From assembly GCA_031283825.1 (NCBI GenBank), contig JAITAZ010000497.1, positions 1 to 5,729 on the forward strand: a stretch of 5,729 nucleotides of DNA. The letters are read 5' to 3'. The number at the start of each line of letters is the position of its first letter. Position 1 is the stretch's first letter. Source of the DNA: Planctomycetaceae bacterium (GTDB lineage Bacteria; Planctomycetota; Planctomycetia; Pirellulales; Thermoguttaceae). Made by a program: the position numbers and the translations under genes. The notes under the pieces were generated by a model, which saw nothing but the letters and a program-made list of their open reading frames with translations, searched no databases and was not told the DNA's origin. Positions 1-5,384 of the stretch are shown in pieces.

Positions 1-81
1 TCAGCAGAAAATTACAACTGAATAGTTCAAATAATGTAAATATTCGGTCATAAAATTTTAAGCGTTTTTTTAAGGGAAATT

Positions 82-101
82 GTAATATTTCAGCGGAATA
101 T
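82..101 (-). repeat. Short dispersed word, copy 1 (TTCCGCTGAAATATTAC type)
   Basis: On the minus strand this reads TATTCCGCTGAAATATTAC. It matches a plus-strand word at 5661-5679 at 17 of 19 positions, and more loosely a plus-strand word at 233-248. Function is unknown. It may be the edge of a larger degraded repeat. Confidence 0.35.
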
Positions 102-115
102 TTATAACGACTCAT

Positions 116-191
116 TTCTGCATATTCTGCGTATTCTGCGTTTAAATTTGATAAAAAATTTTAAAGCAGAAAATGCAGAAAAATTGCAGAA
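116..191. repeat. Imperfect inverted repeat of TTCTGC / GCAGAA words
   Basis: Three TTCTGC words (116-121, 125-130, 134-139) are followed by three GCAGAA words in reverse complement (166-171, 175-180, 186-191). The best register pairs 125-149 with 156-180: 21 of 25 positions are complementary, around a 6-base loop at 150-155. The inner part is AT-only and the outer part carries the TTCTGC words. An alternative pairing of 116-130 with 166-180 matches 14 of 15. It could be a structured RNA, a small mobile hairpin element or a protein-binding cluster. There is no T-run at either end that would suit an intrinsic terminator. Confidence 0.6.
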
Positions 192-232
192 AATTAGGAA
201 AGCATAATTCGAGGAATTATCGTTACAAAAAA

Positions 233-248
233 TCCCGCTGATATTTTA
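233..248 (+). repeat. Short dispersed word, copy 2
   Basis: The sequence CCCGCTGATATTTTAC resembles the reverse complement of 82-101 and the plus-strand word at 5661-5679. It abuts the degenerate hairpin-family copy that starts near 252, so it may be part of the same composite repeat. Similarity over so short and AT-rich a stretch is only suggestive. Confidence 0.25.
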
Positions 249-251
249 CGA

Positions 252-305
252 GTTTTTAAATTCATAATGTCGAATTCTGAATTTTAAAAAACCGTGAACG
301 GTTAC
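252..305 (+). repeat. CCGTGAACGG hairpin family, copy E1 (left arm degraded)
   Basis: This stretch aligns closely with 1400-1453. The block TTTTTAAATTCATAAT and the block ATTCTGAATTTTAAAA are shared, followed by CCGTGAACGGTTAC (292-305). The left arm GTAACCGTTCACGG that precedes this in copy E2 is replaced here by unrelated sequence, so only half of the hairpin remains. It lies about 95 bases downstream of the methyltransferase stop. Confidence 0.75.
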
Positions 306-398
306 AATAATTTATTGTTATCAATTATATTTTTATCTTGACATTTTATCGAATTTTTGCGAATAATACAAGCAACCAAAAATTCAAACGTCAATAGT

Positions 399-1355
399 TT
401 AAAAAAAGCGATTAGCGTTTGTTACTAGTAATTCTTTAATGCATCCTCTGGCGGAACTGTTGCAGTTTATCATACGGGTTGCGTCAACGTGTTTTATACA
501 ATACGACGCATAAAGACGCTCAAAAAAATGATCGTCAGAATTTATGTTGTTGGGGTCAGAGTTGCTGGCAATAATTAACGCGTCTAGGTCGTTTATCTCA
601 TTGATGAAATCAGCGAGTTTTTGTTGTTGAGCGTCGTTGAATCCGTCTTGAGTGTACGAGGCAAAACTTGACGTCTCCGAAATCGGACGATAAGGCGGAT
701 CGAAATAAACAAAAGTCTCGCTGTCAATAAAATCTCGCGATTGTTGATAATCTCCACAGACCATTTGCACGTCTTGTAATTTGGACGAAACCGAAAATAA
801 ATTGTCCGAATCGCAAATTTTTGGGTTTTTATAAGAACCCATTGGAACATTATGCTCGCCGCTTTGATTAACTCTGTAAAGTCCATTAAAACATGTCTTG
901 TTGAGAAAAATAAAAAGCGATGCGAGTTCAACTAAATCTAAATCTAAACTTGAATATATTTGCGTAATATTTGATTTTAATATATTGAATTGACCTCTTT
1001 TTTCATAGTAAAAAATTTTTCGATTTTCTGTTGATAGCGGAATAAACTCTTTTTGTAATTGTTTAAGTCTCTTGACAAGTTTTTCAACAGAATCGCGAAT
1101 AATTCTATACGTAATGATCAATTCATAATTGAGATCGCTAATATAAACGTCTTTGAGATAATATTTATTCAACACGTTGAATAACACCGCGCCGCCGCCG
1201 ACAAATGGTTCGGCGTATTTTGTCCACTTTGTTCCGAGTCCAGCAGAATAAATTTTTTGAATTTCATTCAAAAGCTGCCCTTTCCCTCCAACCCACTTAA
1301 CAAACGGTCGAGCATCAATAGACATTACATCAAACGATACGCGCTTTTTTATCAT
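399..1355 (-). CDS. DNA adenine methyltransferase, DpnM/Dam (D12 class) family, probable GATC specificity
   Basis: This 318-residue protein should transfer a methyl group from S-adenosylmethionine to the N6 of adenine in double-stranded DNA. Visible motifs in order are FVKWVGGKGQLL (residues 18-29, motif X), EPFVGGGAVLF (49-59, motif I, the AdoMet pocket), and the catalytic DPPY (219-222, motif IV), the alpha-class order of the D12 family. The segment NKTCFNGLYRVN followed by GEHNVPMG (about 152-173) matches the region by which Dam and DpnM read GATC, so GATC is the likely target; that is family inference. Length fits DpnM and slightly exceeds E. coli Dam. The start is uncertain: Met1 and Met11 (1325) are both possible and neither has a Shine-Dalgarno site; homology begins near residue 17. 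No restriction endonuclease is adjacent in the window, so it may be solitary (epigenetic, repair or anti-restriction role) or a remnant of a DpnII/MboI-type system. Confidence 0.93.
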   Translation of the reverse strand: MIKKRVSFDVMSIDARPFVKWVGGKGQLLNEIQKIYSAGLGTKWTKYAEPFVGGGAVLFNVLNKYYLKDVYISDLNYELIITYRIIRDSVEKLVKRLKQLQKEFIPLSTENRKIFYYEKRGQFNILKSNITQIYSSLDLDLVELASLFIFLNKTCFNGLYRVNQSGEHNVPMGSYKNPKICDSDNLFSVSSKLQDVQMVCGDYQQSRDFIDSETFVYFDPPYRPISETSSFASYTQDGFNDAQQQKLADFINEINDLDALIIASNSDPNNINSDDHFFERLYASYCIKHVDATRMINCNSSARGCIKELLVTNANRFF

Positions 1356-1381
1356 ACAAATTGAAATTACGCATTATGCAA

Positions 1382-1457
1382 TTTTTGTAACCGTTCACGG
1401 ATTTTTAAATTCATAATTCCGCATTCTGAATTTTAAAACCGTGAACGGTTACAAAAA
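1382..1457. repeat. CCGTGAACGG hairpin family, copy E2 (complete)
   Basis: This is the best preserved copy. The 19-base arm TTTTTGTAACCGTTCACGG (1382-1400) is perfectly complementary to 1439-1457. The inner sequence continues the stem: 1402-1413 pairs with 1427-1438 at 11 of 12 positions after a one-base bulge, leaving a loop of about 13 bases. It sits between the SGNH gene's 3' end and the methyltransferase's 5' end, both transcribed leftward. As RNA it would form a long hairpin that could attenuate read-through or protect the upstream message. On the minus strand the arm is followed by A residues rather than T, which argues against a classical intrinsic terminator. Its size and perfect terminal inverted repeats suit a small non-autonomous mobile or REP-like element. 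Confidence 0.85.
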
Positions 1458-1511
1458 AACCGCCATATTATTTTAAGTGGACAAAGAGGACATGATAGTT
1501 TCAAATCAACG

Positions 1512-1526
1512 ATTGAGGGACTCAAT
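1512..1526. other. Small hairpin downstream of the SGNH hydrolase gene
   Basis: ATTGAG and CTCAAT flank a 3-base loop about 17 bases past the SGNH stop codon (minus-strand direction). The 6-bp stem is weak and no T-run follows it, so I do not call it a terminator. Confidence 0.25.
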
Positions 1527-1543
1527 AGACAAAACAACAAATT

Positions 1544-2311
1544 CTATTTTCCGAAAATTTCAACAAGAGTCGGTTCTATTGCTTTTGCCCAGAGTTCGTA
1601 TCCTGCTTCGTTTGGGTGTAATCCGTCCGGCATGATGCTTTTCGGCAAAACATTATTTTCGTCAAGAAATACTTTATTTATATCGAGCAATTTTACGTTT
1701 TTATACGACTTGAATAAATCGGGCAAATACGAATTAATCTCATCGACTTTTTTTCGTAATTTACCGTCTGGTTTTTCGTCGCGCGGGAAGACATGCAAAA
1801 CAACAACCTTGATTTCTGGAAATTGTTTTTGTAATCTGTCAACGATTGCCTTTATTCCGTCGGCGGTTTCTTTAGGCGTCAACGAACTGCCGATATTATT
1901 CGTGCCAATCATAACAACAGCAGCTTTCGGTTTGACCTTGTGCAAAGGCAAATGATCAAGTCTCCAAAGCACGTGCTGAGTTTGATCGCCGCTGATTCCA
2001 AGATTGACCGGTTTCCGAGACTCATAATATTTTGCCCATACTTTTTTACCGGCGTTATCCCATGCGTGCGTAATCGAATCGCCGATCATAAGCAATTCGG
2101 CTTCGCCTTTGTCGATTTGCACAACGCTCCCGACATATCGCGAACACCATCCTCCATCGCCCCTTGCAACCGGCTCAAGAGATCGAACTTGAGCAAATGC
2201 AACCACACTCGTCGATATTGAGATTACGGCTAAAAGCATCGCTGATAATAAAATTTTTAAGCTAACGTTTCCAATTGATTTTAATGAACTGTTAATGTTA
2301 GTCGTTTTCAT
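1544..2311 (-). CDS. Secreted SGNH/GDSL-type hydrolase (PAF-acetylhydrolase-like esterase)
   Basis: The 255-residue protein is a serine esterase of the SGNH fold, probably removing acetyl or other acyl groups from carbohydrate or lipid outside the cytoplasm; the substrate cannot be read from sequence. It has a basic N-region and a hydrophobic stretch (residues about 18-38), then AFA-QV with likely signal-peptidase cleavage after Ala40. All four SGNH blocks are present: GDSI (77-80, nucleophile Ser79), NLGISGDQ (103-110, oxyanion Gly105), GTNN (136-139, Asn of the block), and DGLHPN (229-234, catalytic Asp229 and His232). Length and block spacing fit a single-domain member with nothing missing. 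The start at 2311 gives a normal signal peptide, although the upstream A-rich sequence has no Shine-Dalgarno site. The gene diverges from the PqaA-like gene, so the two exported hydrolases share a long intergenic region without sharing a transcript. Confidence 0.92.
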   Translation of the reverse strand: MKTTNINSSLKSIGNVSLKILLSAMLLAVISISTSVVAFAQVRSLEPVARGDGGWCSRYVGSVVQIDKGEAELLMIGDSITHAWDNAGKKVWAKYYESRKPVNLGISGDQTQHVLWRLDHLPLHKVKPKAAVVMIGTNNIGSSLTPKETADGIKAIVDRLQKQFPEIKVVVLHVFPRDEKPDGKLRKKVDEINSYLPDLFKSYKNVKLLDINKVFLDENNVLPKSIMPDGLHPNEAGYELWAKAIEPTLVEIFGK

Positions 2312-2321
2312 TTTTTTAAAT

Positions 2322-2357
2322 TTTGGTTAAGGTTTGAAATTTGGTTAAAGGTTGAAA
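2322..2357. repeat. 18-base tandem duplication in the SGNH gene leader
   Basis: Two adjacent 18-base units, TTTGGTTAAGGTTTGAAA (2322-2339) and TTTGGTTAAAGGTTGAAA (2340-2357), agree at 16 of 18 positions. They begin 11 bases upstream of the SGNH start codon and so probably lie in its 5' untranslated leader. They may be a slippage product, or a duplicated binding site for a regulator. Confidence 0.6.
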
Positions 2358-2484
2358 CTGTTTGTTTACACTTTTACGCTTTTGCATTTTAACAATCAAT
2401 GTTGACAAACTACGCAAAAGTTGACGCGGATTTTAACAAAGTAAAATAACATTTCAAGTAGCCGGATTCAAAGAATAAAATAGA

Positions 2485-2499
2485 GTAACCGTTCACGGG
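2485..2499 (+). repeat. CCGTGAACGG hairpin family, copy E3 (left arm only)
   Basis: GTAACCGTTCACGGG at 2485-2499 is the left arm found in copy E2. Downstream sequence (TTTCTAAAAACCATGATT) only loosely resembles the family's interior, and no complementary right arm follows. This looks like a truncated copy. Confidence 0.65.
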
Positions 2500-2511
2500 T
2501 TTCTAAAAACC

Positions 2512-2688
2512 ATGATTAACGACTCAACAGAAGACAAGCTTTTAAAAAGATTTTTTTCAGTTTTATCCCCTCAAAAAAGAAACATTTGTTCCCGTTCAAA
2601 GTATAAAAAACTCTCCGGTTGTAAACGTATATTTTTTTGTTATGATAACAGAAGCGTTACGTTTTCGCCTATTATCGAGAACTTTTAA
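2512..2688 (+). CDS. Possible small basic protein, 58 residues (low confidence)
   Basis: An uninterrupted frame runs from ATG at 2512 to TAA at 2686-2688 and would encode a Lys/Arg-rich 58-residue protein beginning MINDSTEDKLLKRFF. There is no Shine-Dalgarno site, no recognisable domain and no signal peptide. The start codon sits directly after the truncated hairpin copy at 2485-2499, and the candidate promoter for the next gene falls inside the frame. In DNA this AT-rich a frame of this length can arise by chance. I list it so it is not lost, but favour non-coding. Confidence 0.15.
   Translation: MINDSTEDKLLKRFFSVLSPQKRNICSRSKYKKLSGCKRIFFCYDNRSVTFSPIIENF
2619..2646 (+). promoter_or_regulatory. 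Candidate promoter for the PqaA-like gene
   Basis: TTGTAA (2619-2624) and TATGAT (2641-2646) are separated by 16 bases, matching the sigma-70 consensus at four and five of six positions. Transcription would start near 2653, giving a leader of about 100 bases before the start codon at 2752. AT-rich DNA yields such matches often, so this is tentative. Confidence 0.25.
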
Positions 2689-2740
2689 ATTGCTTACACA
2701 CAAAATTTCTCGATTGTACCTTCCAAAAATTTAACTTTAC

Positions 2741-2744
2741 GGAG
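2741..2744 (+). promoter_or_regulatory. Shine-Dalgarno site of the PqaA-like gene
   Basis: GGAG within ACGGAGA lies seven bases upstream of the ATG at 2752. It is the only strong Shine-Dalgarno match before any of the four main genes, and it decides the start codon of a gene whose N-terminal leader is unusually long and lies in repeated DNA. Confidence 0.7.
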
Positions 2745-2751
2745 AACTAAA

Positions 2752-4317
2752 ATGTTCAGAATAATTTTAAACTGCTCGCAATTGAATTTTCGATTAGAAC
2801 CAACGACCTGCCTTTCAGGAAACAGGTTTTTATGTCTTTATATTTCCGAAATTCATTGCGCGATCTGGATCTGTATATTGACGACCTTGTTTGTTATCGG
2901 TTTTTCGCCGTGTTTTTCAGAGCAAAAAATCTTTGCCGAAGTTCCGTCTATAAATACTCAAAATACTCGCGGCGAAACTAAAAATCTAACAGACCAACCC
3001 GACAACATAGTCAAACCAATTCCCAACTCGCACGACAAAAATAATACCGCCGCTATCAACCTCAAAATAACCGCCGATAAATTAAACGAATTAGATAAAT
3101 ATCTAAATCAAAAAGATAATTCCTACAAATGGAAATTTATTCGCAAAATTACCGATAAAACTTCCTTGATCGAATTGACCTCACAAACATGGCACGGAAT
3201 AACTTGGAAACACTACATGTTGATCGTAATTCCCGAACAAATTGTTTACTCCGATCACGCCCTACTCTACATCGGCGGAGGCTCCAACGGTAACGAACCC
3301 AAAAAAGGAGACATCTTACAAGCACAATTACTCGCGATTAAAACCAAAACTCCCGTAGCAATCCTGTTTCAAATTCCTAACCAACCACTCGACCCCGCAC
3401 AAAAAAACGGCAGATTCTACGAAGACGCACTCATCGGCGAAACATTGCTTAAAGCAATCGAAACCAAAGACGTAACTTGGGCTTTGCTGCTGCCAATGAC
3501 AAAAAGCGTCATCCGCGCAATGGACGCTTCTCAAGAATTTCTCAAACAAGAATATAAATTAGACGTCAAAAAATTTATTGTCGGCGGCGCGTCAAAACGA
3601 GGTTGGACAACTTGGCTTGTCGGAGCGTCAAAAGACCCGCGCGTCGCCGGACTCGTGCCAATCGTTTATAACAACCTCAATTTGTTACAACAACTCAAAG
3701 GTCATATCGAAACATGGGGAAATTTCAGCCCGCAAATTCACGACTACACCGACAGAGGATTATTCAAAAAAAATGAAATCCCGCCGCCCGAAAAATTATT
3801 ATTGATCAACACAATCGACCCCTATACTTATCTGCCGCAAATTAATGTTCCAAAATTACTGATACACGGCTCAAACGACCCATACTGGCTTACCGACGGA
3901 ACAAAATATTATTGGAACGATATTAAAGGTCAAAAATATATTCTAACTCTGCCAAACGATACGCATAACGTCGATGCCGGACTCAACGTTTTTAAATTAT
4001 TCGACACGGCGTCCGTATTCGTACAATACATCGCAAGCGGTAAAAAATTGCCAAAATTTGAGTGGAAGTTAATCGAAAAAAATTCTCAATATCAAGTCTC
4101 AATCGCAACAGATATTGCCGAGCCAAAAATGACTCTGTGGACGGCTAAATCAAATTCAAACGATTTCCGAAACGCAATCTGGGAATCATCGCCGTTTCAA
4201 AATAACGTTACAATAATTAAAAAAGCAGAGTCGGAACATGTCGCGTTTTTTGTCGAAATAGAATCAAAAAAAGACAATTTACAATTTTCATTCACAACCG
4301 AAGTTTGGAGATTTTAA
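2752..4317 (+). CDS. PhoPQ-activated pathogenicity-related protein (PqaA-like secreted alpha/beta hydrolase)
   Basis: This 521-residue protein matches the PqaA (PhoPQ_related) family, alpha/beta-hydrolase proteins known from Salmonella, where PhoP/PhoQ activates pqaA, and related to Dictyostelium AprA; their substrates are not established. Signatures include TWHGITWKHYMLIVIP (146-161), LLYIGGGSNG (171-180), EDALIGETLLKA (224-235), VTWALLLPMTKSVIRAMD (241-258), nucleophile motif GGASKRGW (278-285, Ser281), GSNDPYWLTDG (373-383, likely acid Asp376) and NDTHNV (402-407, likely base His405). Hydrophobic residues 37-51 form a signal or anchor, with possible cleavage after Ser56 or Ala62 (IFA-EV), then a polar linker to about 100. 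The 35-residue stretch before the hydrophobic core is unusually long, Cys-rich and encoded by repeated DNA, yet there is no other Met before residue 156 and a good Shine-Dalgarno site supports this start. A diverged copy of that repeat begins at the stop codon. Confidence 0.9.
   Translation: MFRIILNCSQLNFRLEPTTCLSGNRFLCLYISEIHCAIWICILTTLFVIGFSPCFSEQKIFAEVPSINTQNTRGETKNLTDQPDNIVKPIPNSHDKNNTAAINLKITADKLNELDKYLNQKDNSYKWKFIRKITDKTSLIELTSQTWHGITWKHYMLIVIPEQIVYSDHALLYIGGGSNGNEPKKGDILQAQLLAIKTKTPVAILFQIPNQPLDPAQKNGRFYEDALIGETLLKAIETKDVTWALLLPMTKSVIRAMDASQEFLKQEYKLDVKKFIVGGASKRGWTTWLVGASKDPRVAGLVPIVYNNLNLLQQLKGHIETWGNFSPQIHDYTDRGLFKKNEIPPPEKLLLINTIDPYTYLPQINVPKLLIHGSNDPYWLTDGTKYYWNDIKGQKYILTLPNDTHNVDAGLNVFKLFDTASVFVQYIASGKKLPKFEWKLIEKNSQYQVSIATDIAEPKMTLWTAKSNSNDFRNAIWESSPFQNNVTIIKKAESEHVAFFVEIESKKDNLQFSFTTEVWRF
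2764..2862 (+). repeat. Gene-flanking direct repeat, copy 1 (inside the PqaA-like N-terminus)
   Basis: This segment aligns with 4311-4406. Both begin ATTTTAAACTGC, then after a 4-base length difference share CG(A/G)TTAGAACC. The following 62 bases align without gaps, match at 35 positions, and include CCGAAATTCAT in both. Overall identity is about two thirds. In frame with the gene it encodes residues up to about 38, including FRLEP (13-17), Leu21-Ser22, Arg25, Leu27 and EIH (33-35). Confidence 0.6.
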
Positions 4318-4406
4318 ACTGCGCTTTACATTTCGGTTAGAACCGCCGGATTATCTATCGGAAAGTCGGCATTTACATTTTCAAGCCGCCGAAATTCATA
4401 GTACGA
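4311..4406 (+). repeat. Gene-flanking direct repeat, copy 2 (from the PqaA-like stop to the ABC gene leader)
   Basis: This is the partner of 2764-2862. Its first bases contain the TAA stop of the PqaA-like gene (4315-4317), and it ends 24 bases before the ABC start codon. Read in the frame starting at 4319 it encodes FRLEP, then LS, R, L and EIH at the same spacing as copy 1, but no start codon precedes that frame. It may be a fragment of a once-coding unit or a non-coding dispersed repeat. Confidence 0.6.
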
Positions 4407-4410
4407 GTTG

Positions 4411-4416
4411 TATAAT
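4411..4416 (+). promoter_or_regulatory. Candidate -10 box for the ABC transporter gene
   Basis: A perfect TATAAT lies 14 bases before the ATG at 4431. Transcription would begin near 4423, giving a leader of only about eight bases, which would fit the absence of a Shine-Dalgarno site. No -35 box is evident at the usual distance, so this is weak evidence for an independent promoter. Confidence 0.25.
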
Positions 4417-4430
4417 TTTTCGTAACGATT

Positions 4431-5228
4431 ATGTCAGATTTTGCAATACAAGTAGAACATTTGTCGAAAGAATTTCATCTTGGCGTGATAGGACGCGGCA
4501 CGTTGTATCAAGACATTCAGTCGTGGTGGGCGAGATTGCATGGTCGCGAGGATCCGAATTCGATTATCGGCGCGAAAAATTACGAAGGTCATGGCAAGTC
4601 GAATTTATTTCTTGCGCTCAATGACATATCGTTTAACGTTTGTCGAGGAGAAACTGTTGGAATTTTAGGATCAAATGGCGCGGGCAAATCTACGTTGTTT
4701 AAGATAATTTCGCAAATTACGTATCCGTCTCGCGGTCGAGTTATATTGAGGGATCGTGTTGTGTCGTTGTTGGAAGTCGGCGCAGGATTTCACAACGAAA
4801 TGACAGGACGTCAGAATATTTTTATGAACGGCGCTATTCTTGGAATGAGCCGAGAAGAAATAATAAAAAAATTCGACGCAATCGTTGACTTCGCAAATGT
4901 TGAACAATTTATCGATACGCCAGTTAAACGATATTCTTCAGGAATGTTCGTAAGACTTGCGTTTTCAATCGCAGTGCATCTTGAATCAGAAATTCTGCTA
5001 ATCGACGAAGTTCTAGCGGTCGGAGACGTAGAATTTCAAAAAAAATGTATCGCCAAAATGAGAGAATTAACGCAAGAAGAAAACCGAACTGTATTATTTA
5101 TATCTCACAATGTAGAATCCGTCCGCTCGCTCTGTAAACGCGCAATCTATCTCGAACACGGAAAGTTAATACTCGATACAAACAATGTAGAAACAGCAAT
5201 CAAACAATACGATAAAGGATTAAATTAA
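4431..5228 (+). CDS. ABC transporter ATP-binding protein, polysaccharide/O-antigen export type (Wzt/TagH-like)
   Basis: This 265-residue ATPase should sit on the inner face of the cytoplasmic membrane and power export of a lipid-linked polysaccharide or teichoic-acid-like polymer through a partner permease. Motifs in order are Walker A GSNGAGKST (80-88), the GAGFHNEMTGRQNI region that is typical of this subfamily (117-130), signature YSSGM (168-172), Walker B ILLIDE (188-193), D-loop region AVGD (196-199) and switch His226 (SHN). The N-terminal insertion GRGTLYQDIQSWWARLHGRE (21-40) is characteristic of Wzt-like ATPases. Many Wzt proteins have an additional C-terminal carbohydrate-binding domain and reach about 400 residues; this one ends just after the nucleotide-binding domain. 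No permease gene lies in the window. The start matches the family's usual beginning (MSD-AIQVEHLSKEF), although no Shine-Dalgarno site is seen. A 113-base gap after the PqaA-like gene argues against tight coupling. Confidence 0.92.
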   Translation: MSDFAIQVEHLSKEFHLGVIGRGTLYQDIQSWWARLHGREDPNSIIGAKNYEGHGKSNLFLALNDISFNVCRGETVGILGSNGAGKSTLFKIISQITYPSRGRVILRDRVVSLLEVGAGFHNEMTGRQNIFMNGAILGMSREEIIKKFDAIVDFANVEQFIDTPVKRYSSGMFVRLAFSIAVHLESEILLIDEVLAVGDVEFQKKCIAKMRELTQEENRTVLFISHNVESVRSLCKRAIYLEHGKLILDTNNVETAIKQYDKGLN

Positions 5229-5263
5229 AAGTAATTTTCTGATATTTGTTGTATTGTTTTTTC

Positions 5264-5286
5264 GTTACCGTTCACGGATTTTTAAA
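5264..5286 (+). repeat. CCGTGAACGG hairpin family, copy E4 (left arm)
   Basis: GTTACCGTTCACGG (5264-5277) followed by ATTTTTAAATTC repeats the left arm and inner start of copy E2 (1387-1412), with one base missing in GTAACC. No right arm follows closely; the nearest complementary arm in the opposite orientation is at 5615-5628, beyond the palindrome array. Confidence 0.7.
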
Positions 5287-5384
5287 TTCTGAATTATGTA
5301 ATATTAGTCGGAAAATTTATTTTGGATTTTGCGTTGTAACAATTTATTAGGGATTTTTAGCGTGCGTTTAAAATTGCTAAACCC

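Larger units (their letters stand above)
1..398. other. Repeat-bearing intergenic region, no gene seen
   Basis: No convincing coding frame is visible in this AT-rich stretch downstream of the methyltransferase gene. It holds a long imperfect hairpin rich in TTCTGC/GCAGAA (about 116-191), a degenerate copy of the CCGTGAACGG hairpin family (about 252-305), and two short related words around 82-101 and 233-248 (listed separately). No hairpin followed by a T-run lies just past the methyltransferase stop at 399-401, so I cannot place its terminator. Confidence 0.6.
2312..2751. other. Divergent intergenic region between two exported hydrolases
   Basis: These 440 bases separate the leftward SGNH gene from the rightward PqaA-like gene and should contain both promoters. 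They hold an 18-base tandem duplication next to the SGNH start, half of a CCGTTCACGG-family hairpin at 2485-2499, a possible 58-codon open frame at 2512-2688, a candidate promoter at 2619-2646 and a clear Shine-Dalgarno site at 2741-2744. A second promoter-like pair, TTGACG (2421-2426) and TAAAAT (2442-2447), has only 15 bases between the boxes and is weak. Confidence 0.6.

Noticed and set aside
593..931. 112-codon minus-strand frame
   Set aside because: It lies inside the methyltransferase gene in another frame. The methyltransferase motifs are unambiguous and this product has no recognisable feature.
1382..1457. Intrinsic terminator for the SGNH gene
   Set aside because: The stem is far longer than usual, mostly AT in its inner part, and on the transcribed minus strand is followed by A residues rather than a T-run. 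Family copies elsewhere are not consistently downstream of genes.
1632..2221. Plus-strand frames of 107 and 93 codons
   Set aside because: Both are antisense to the SGNH hydrolase, whose signal peptide and all four catalytic blocks are intact.
2421..2447. Sigma-70 promoter TTGACG / TAAAAT
   Set aside because: Spacing of 15 bases is short and the site would be about 300 bases from the PqaA-like start; the candidate at 2619-2646 is better placed.
3328..3805. Minus-strand 73-codon and plus-strand 75-codon frames
   Set aside because: They overlap the core of the PqaA-like gene, including its nucleophile region, and show no domain or ribosome binding site.
4671..4907. Minus-strand 78-codon frame
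   Set aside because: It is antisense to the Walker A to signature region of the ABC ATPase.
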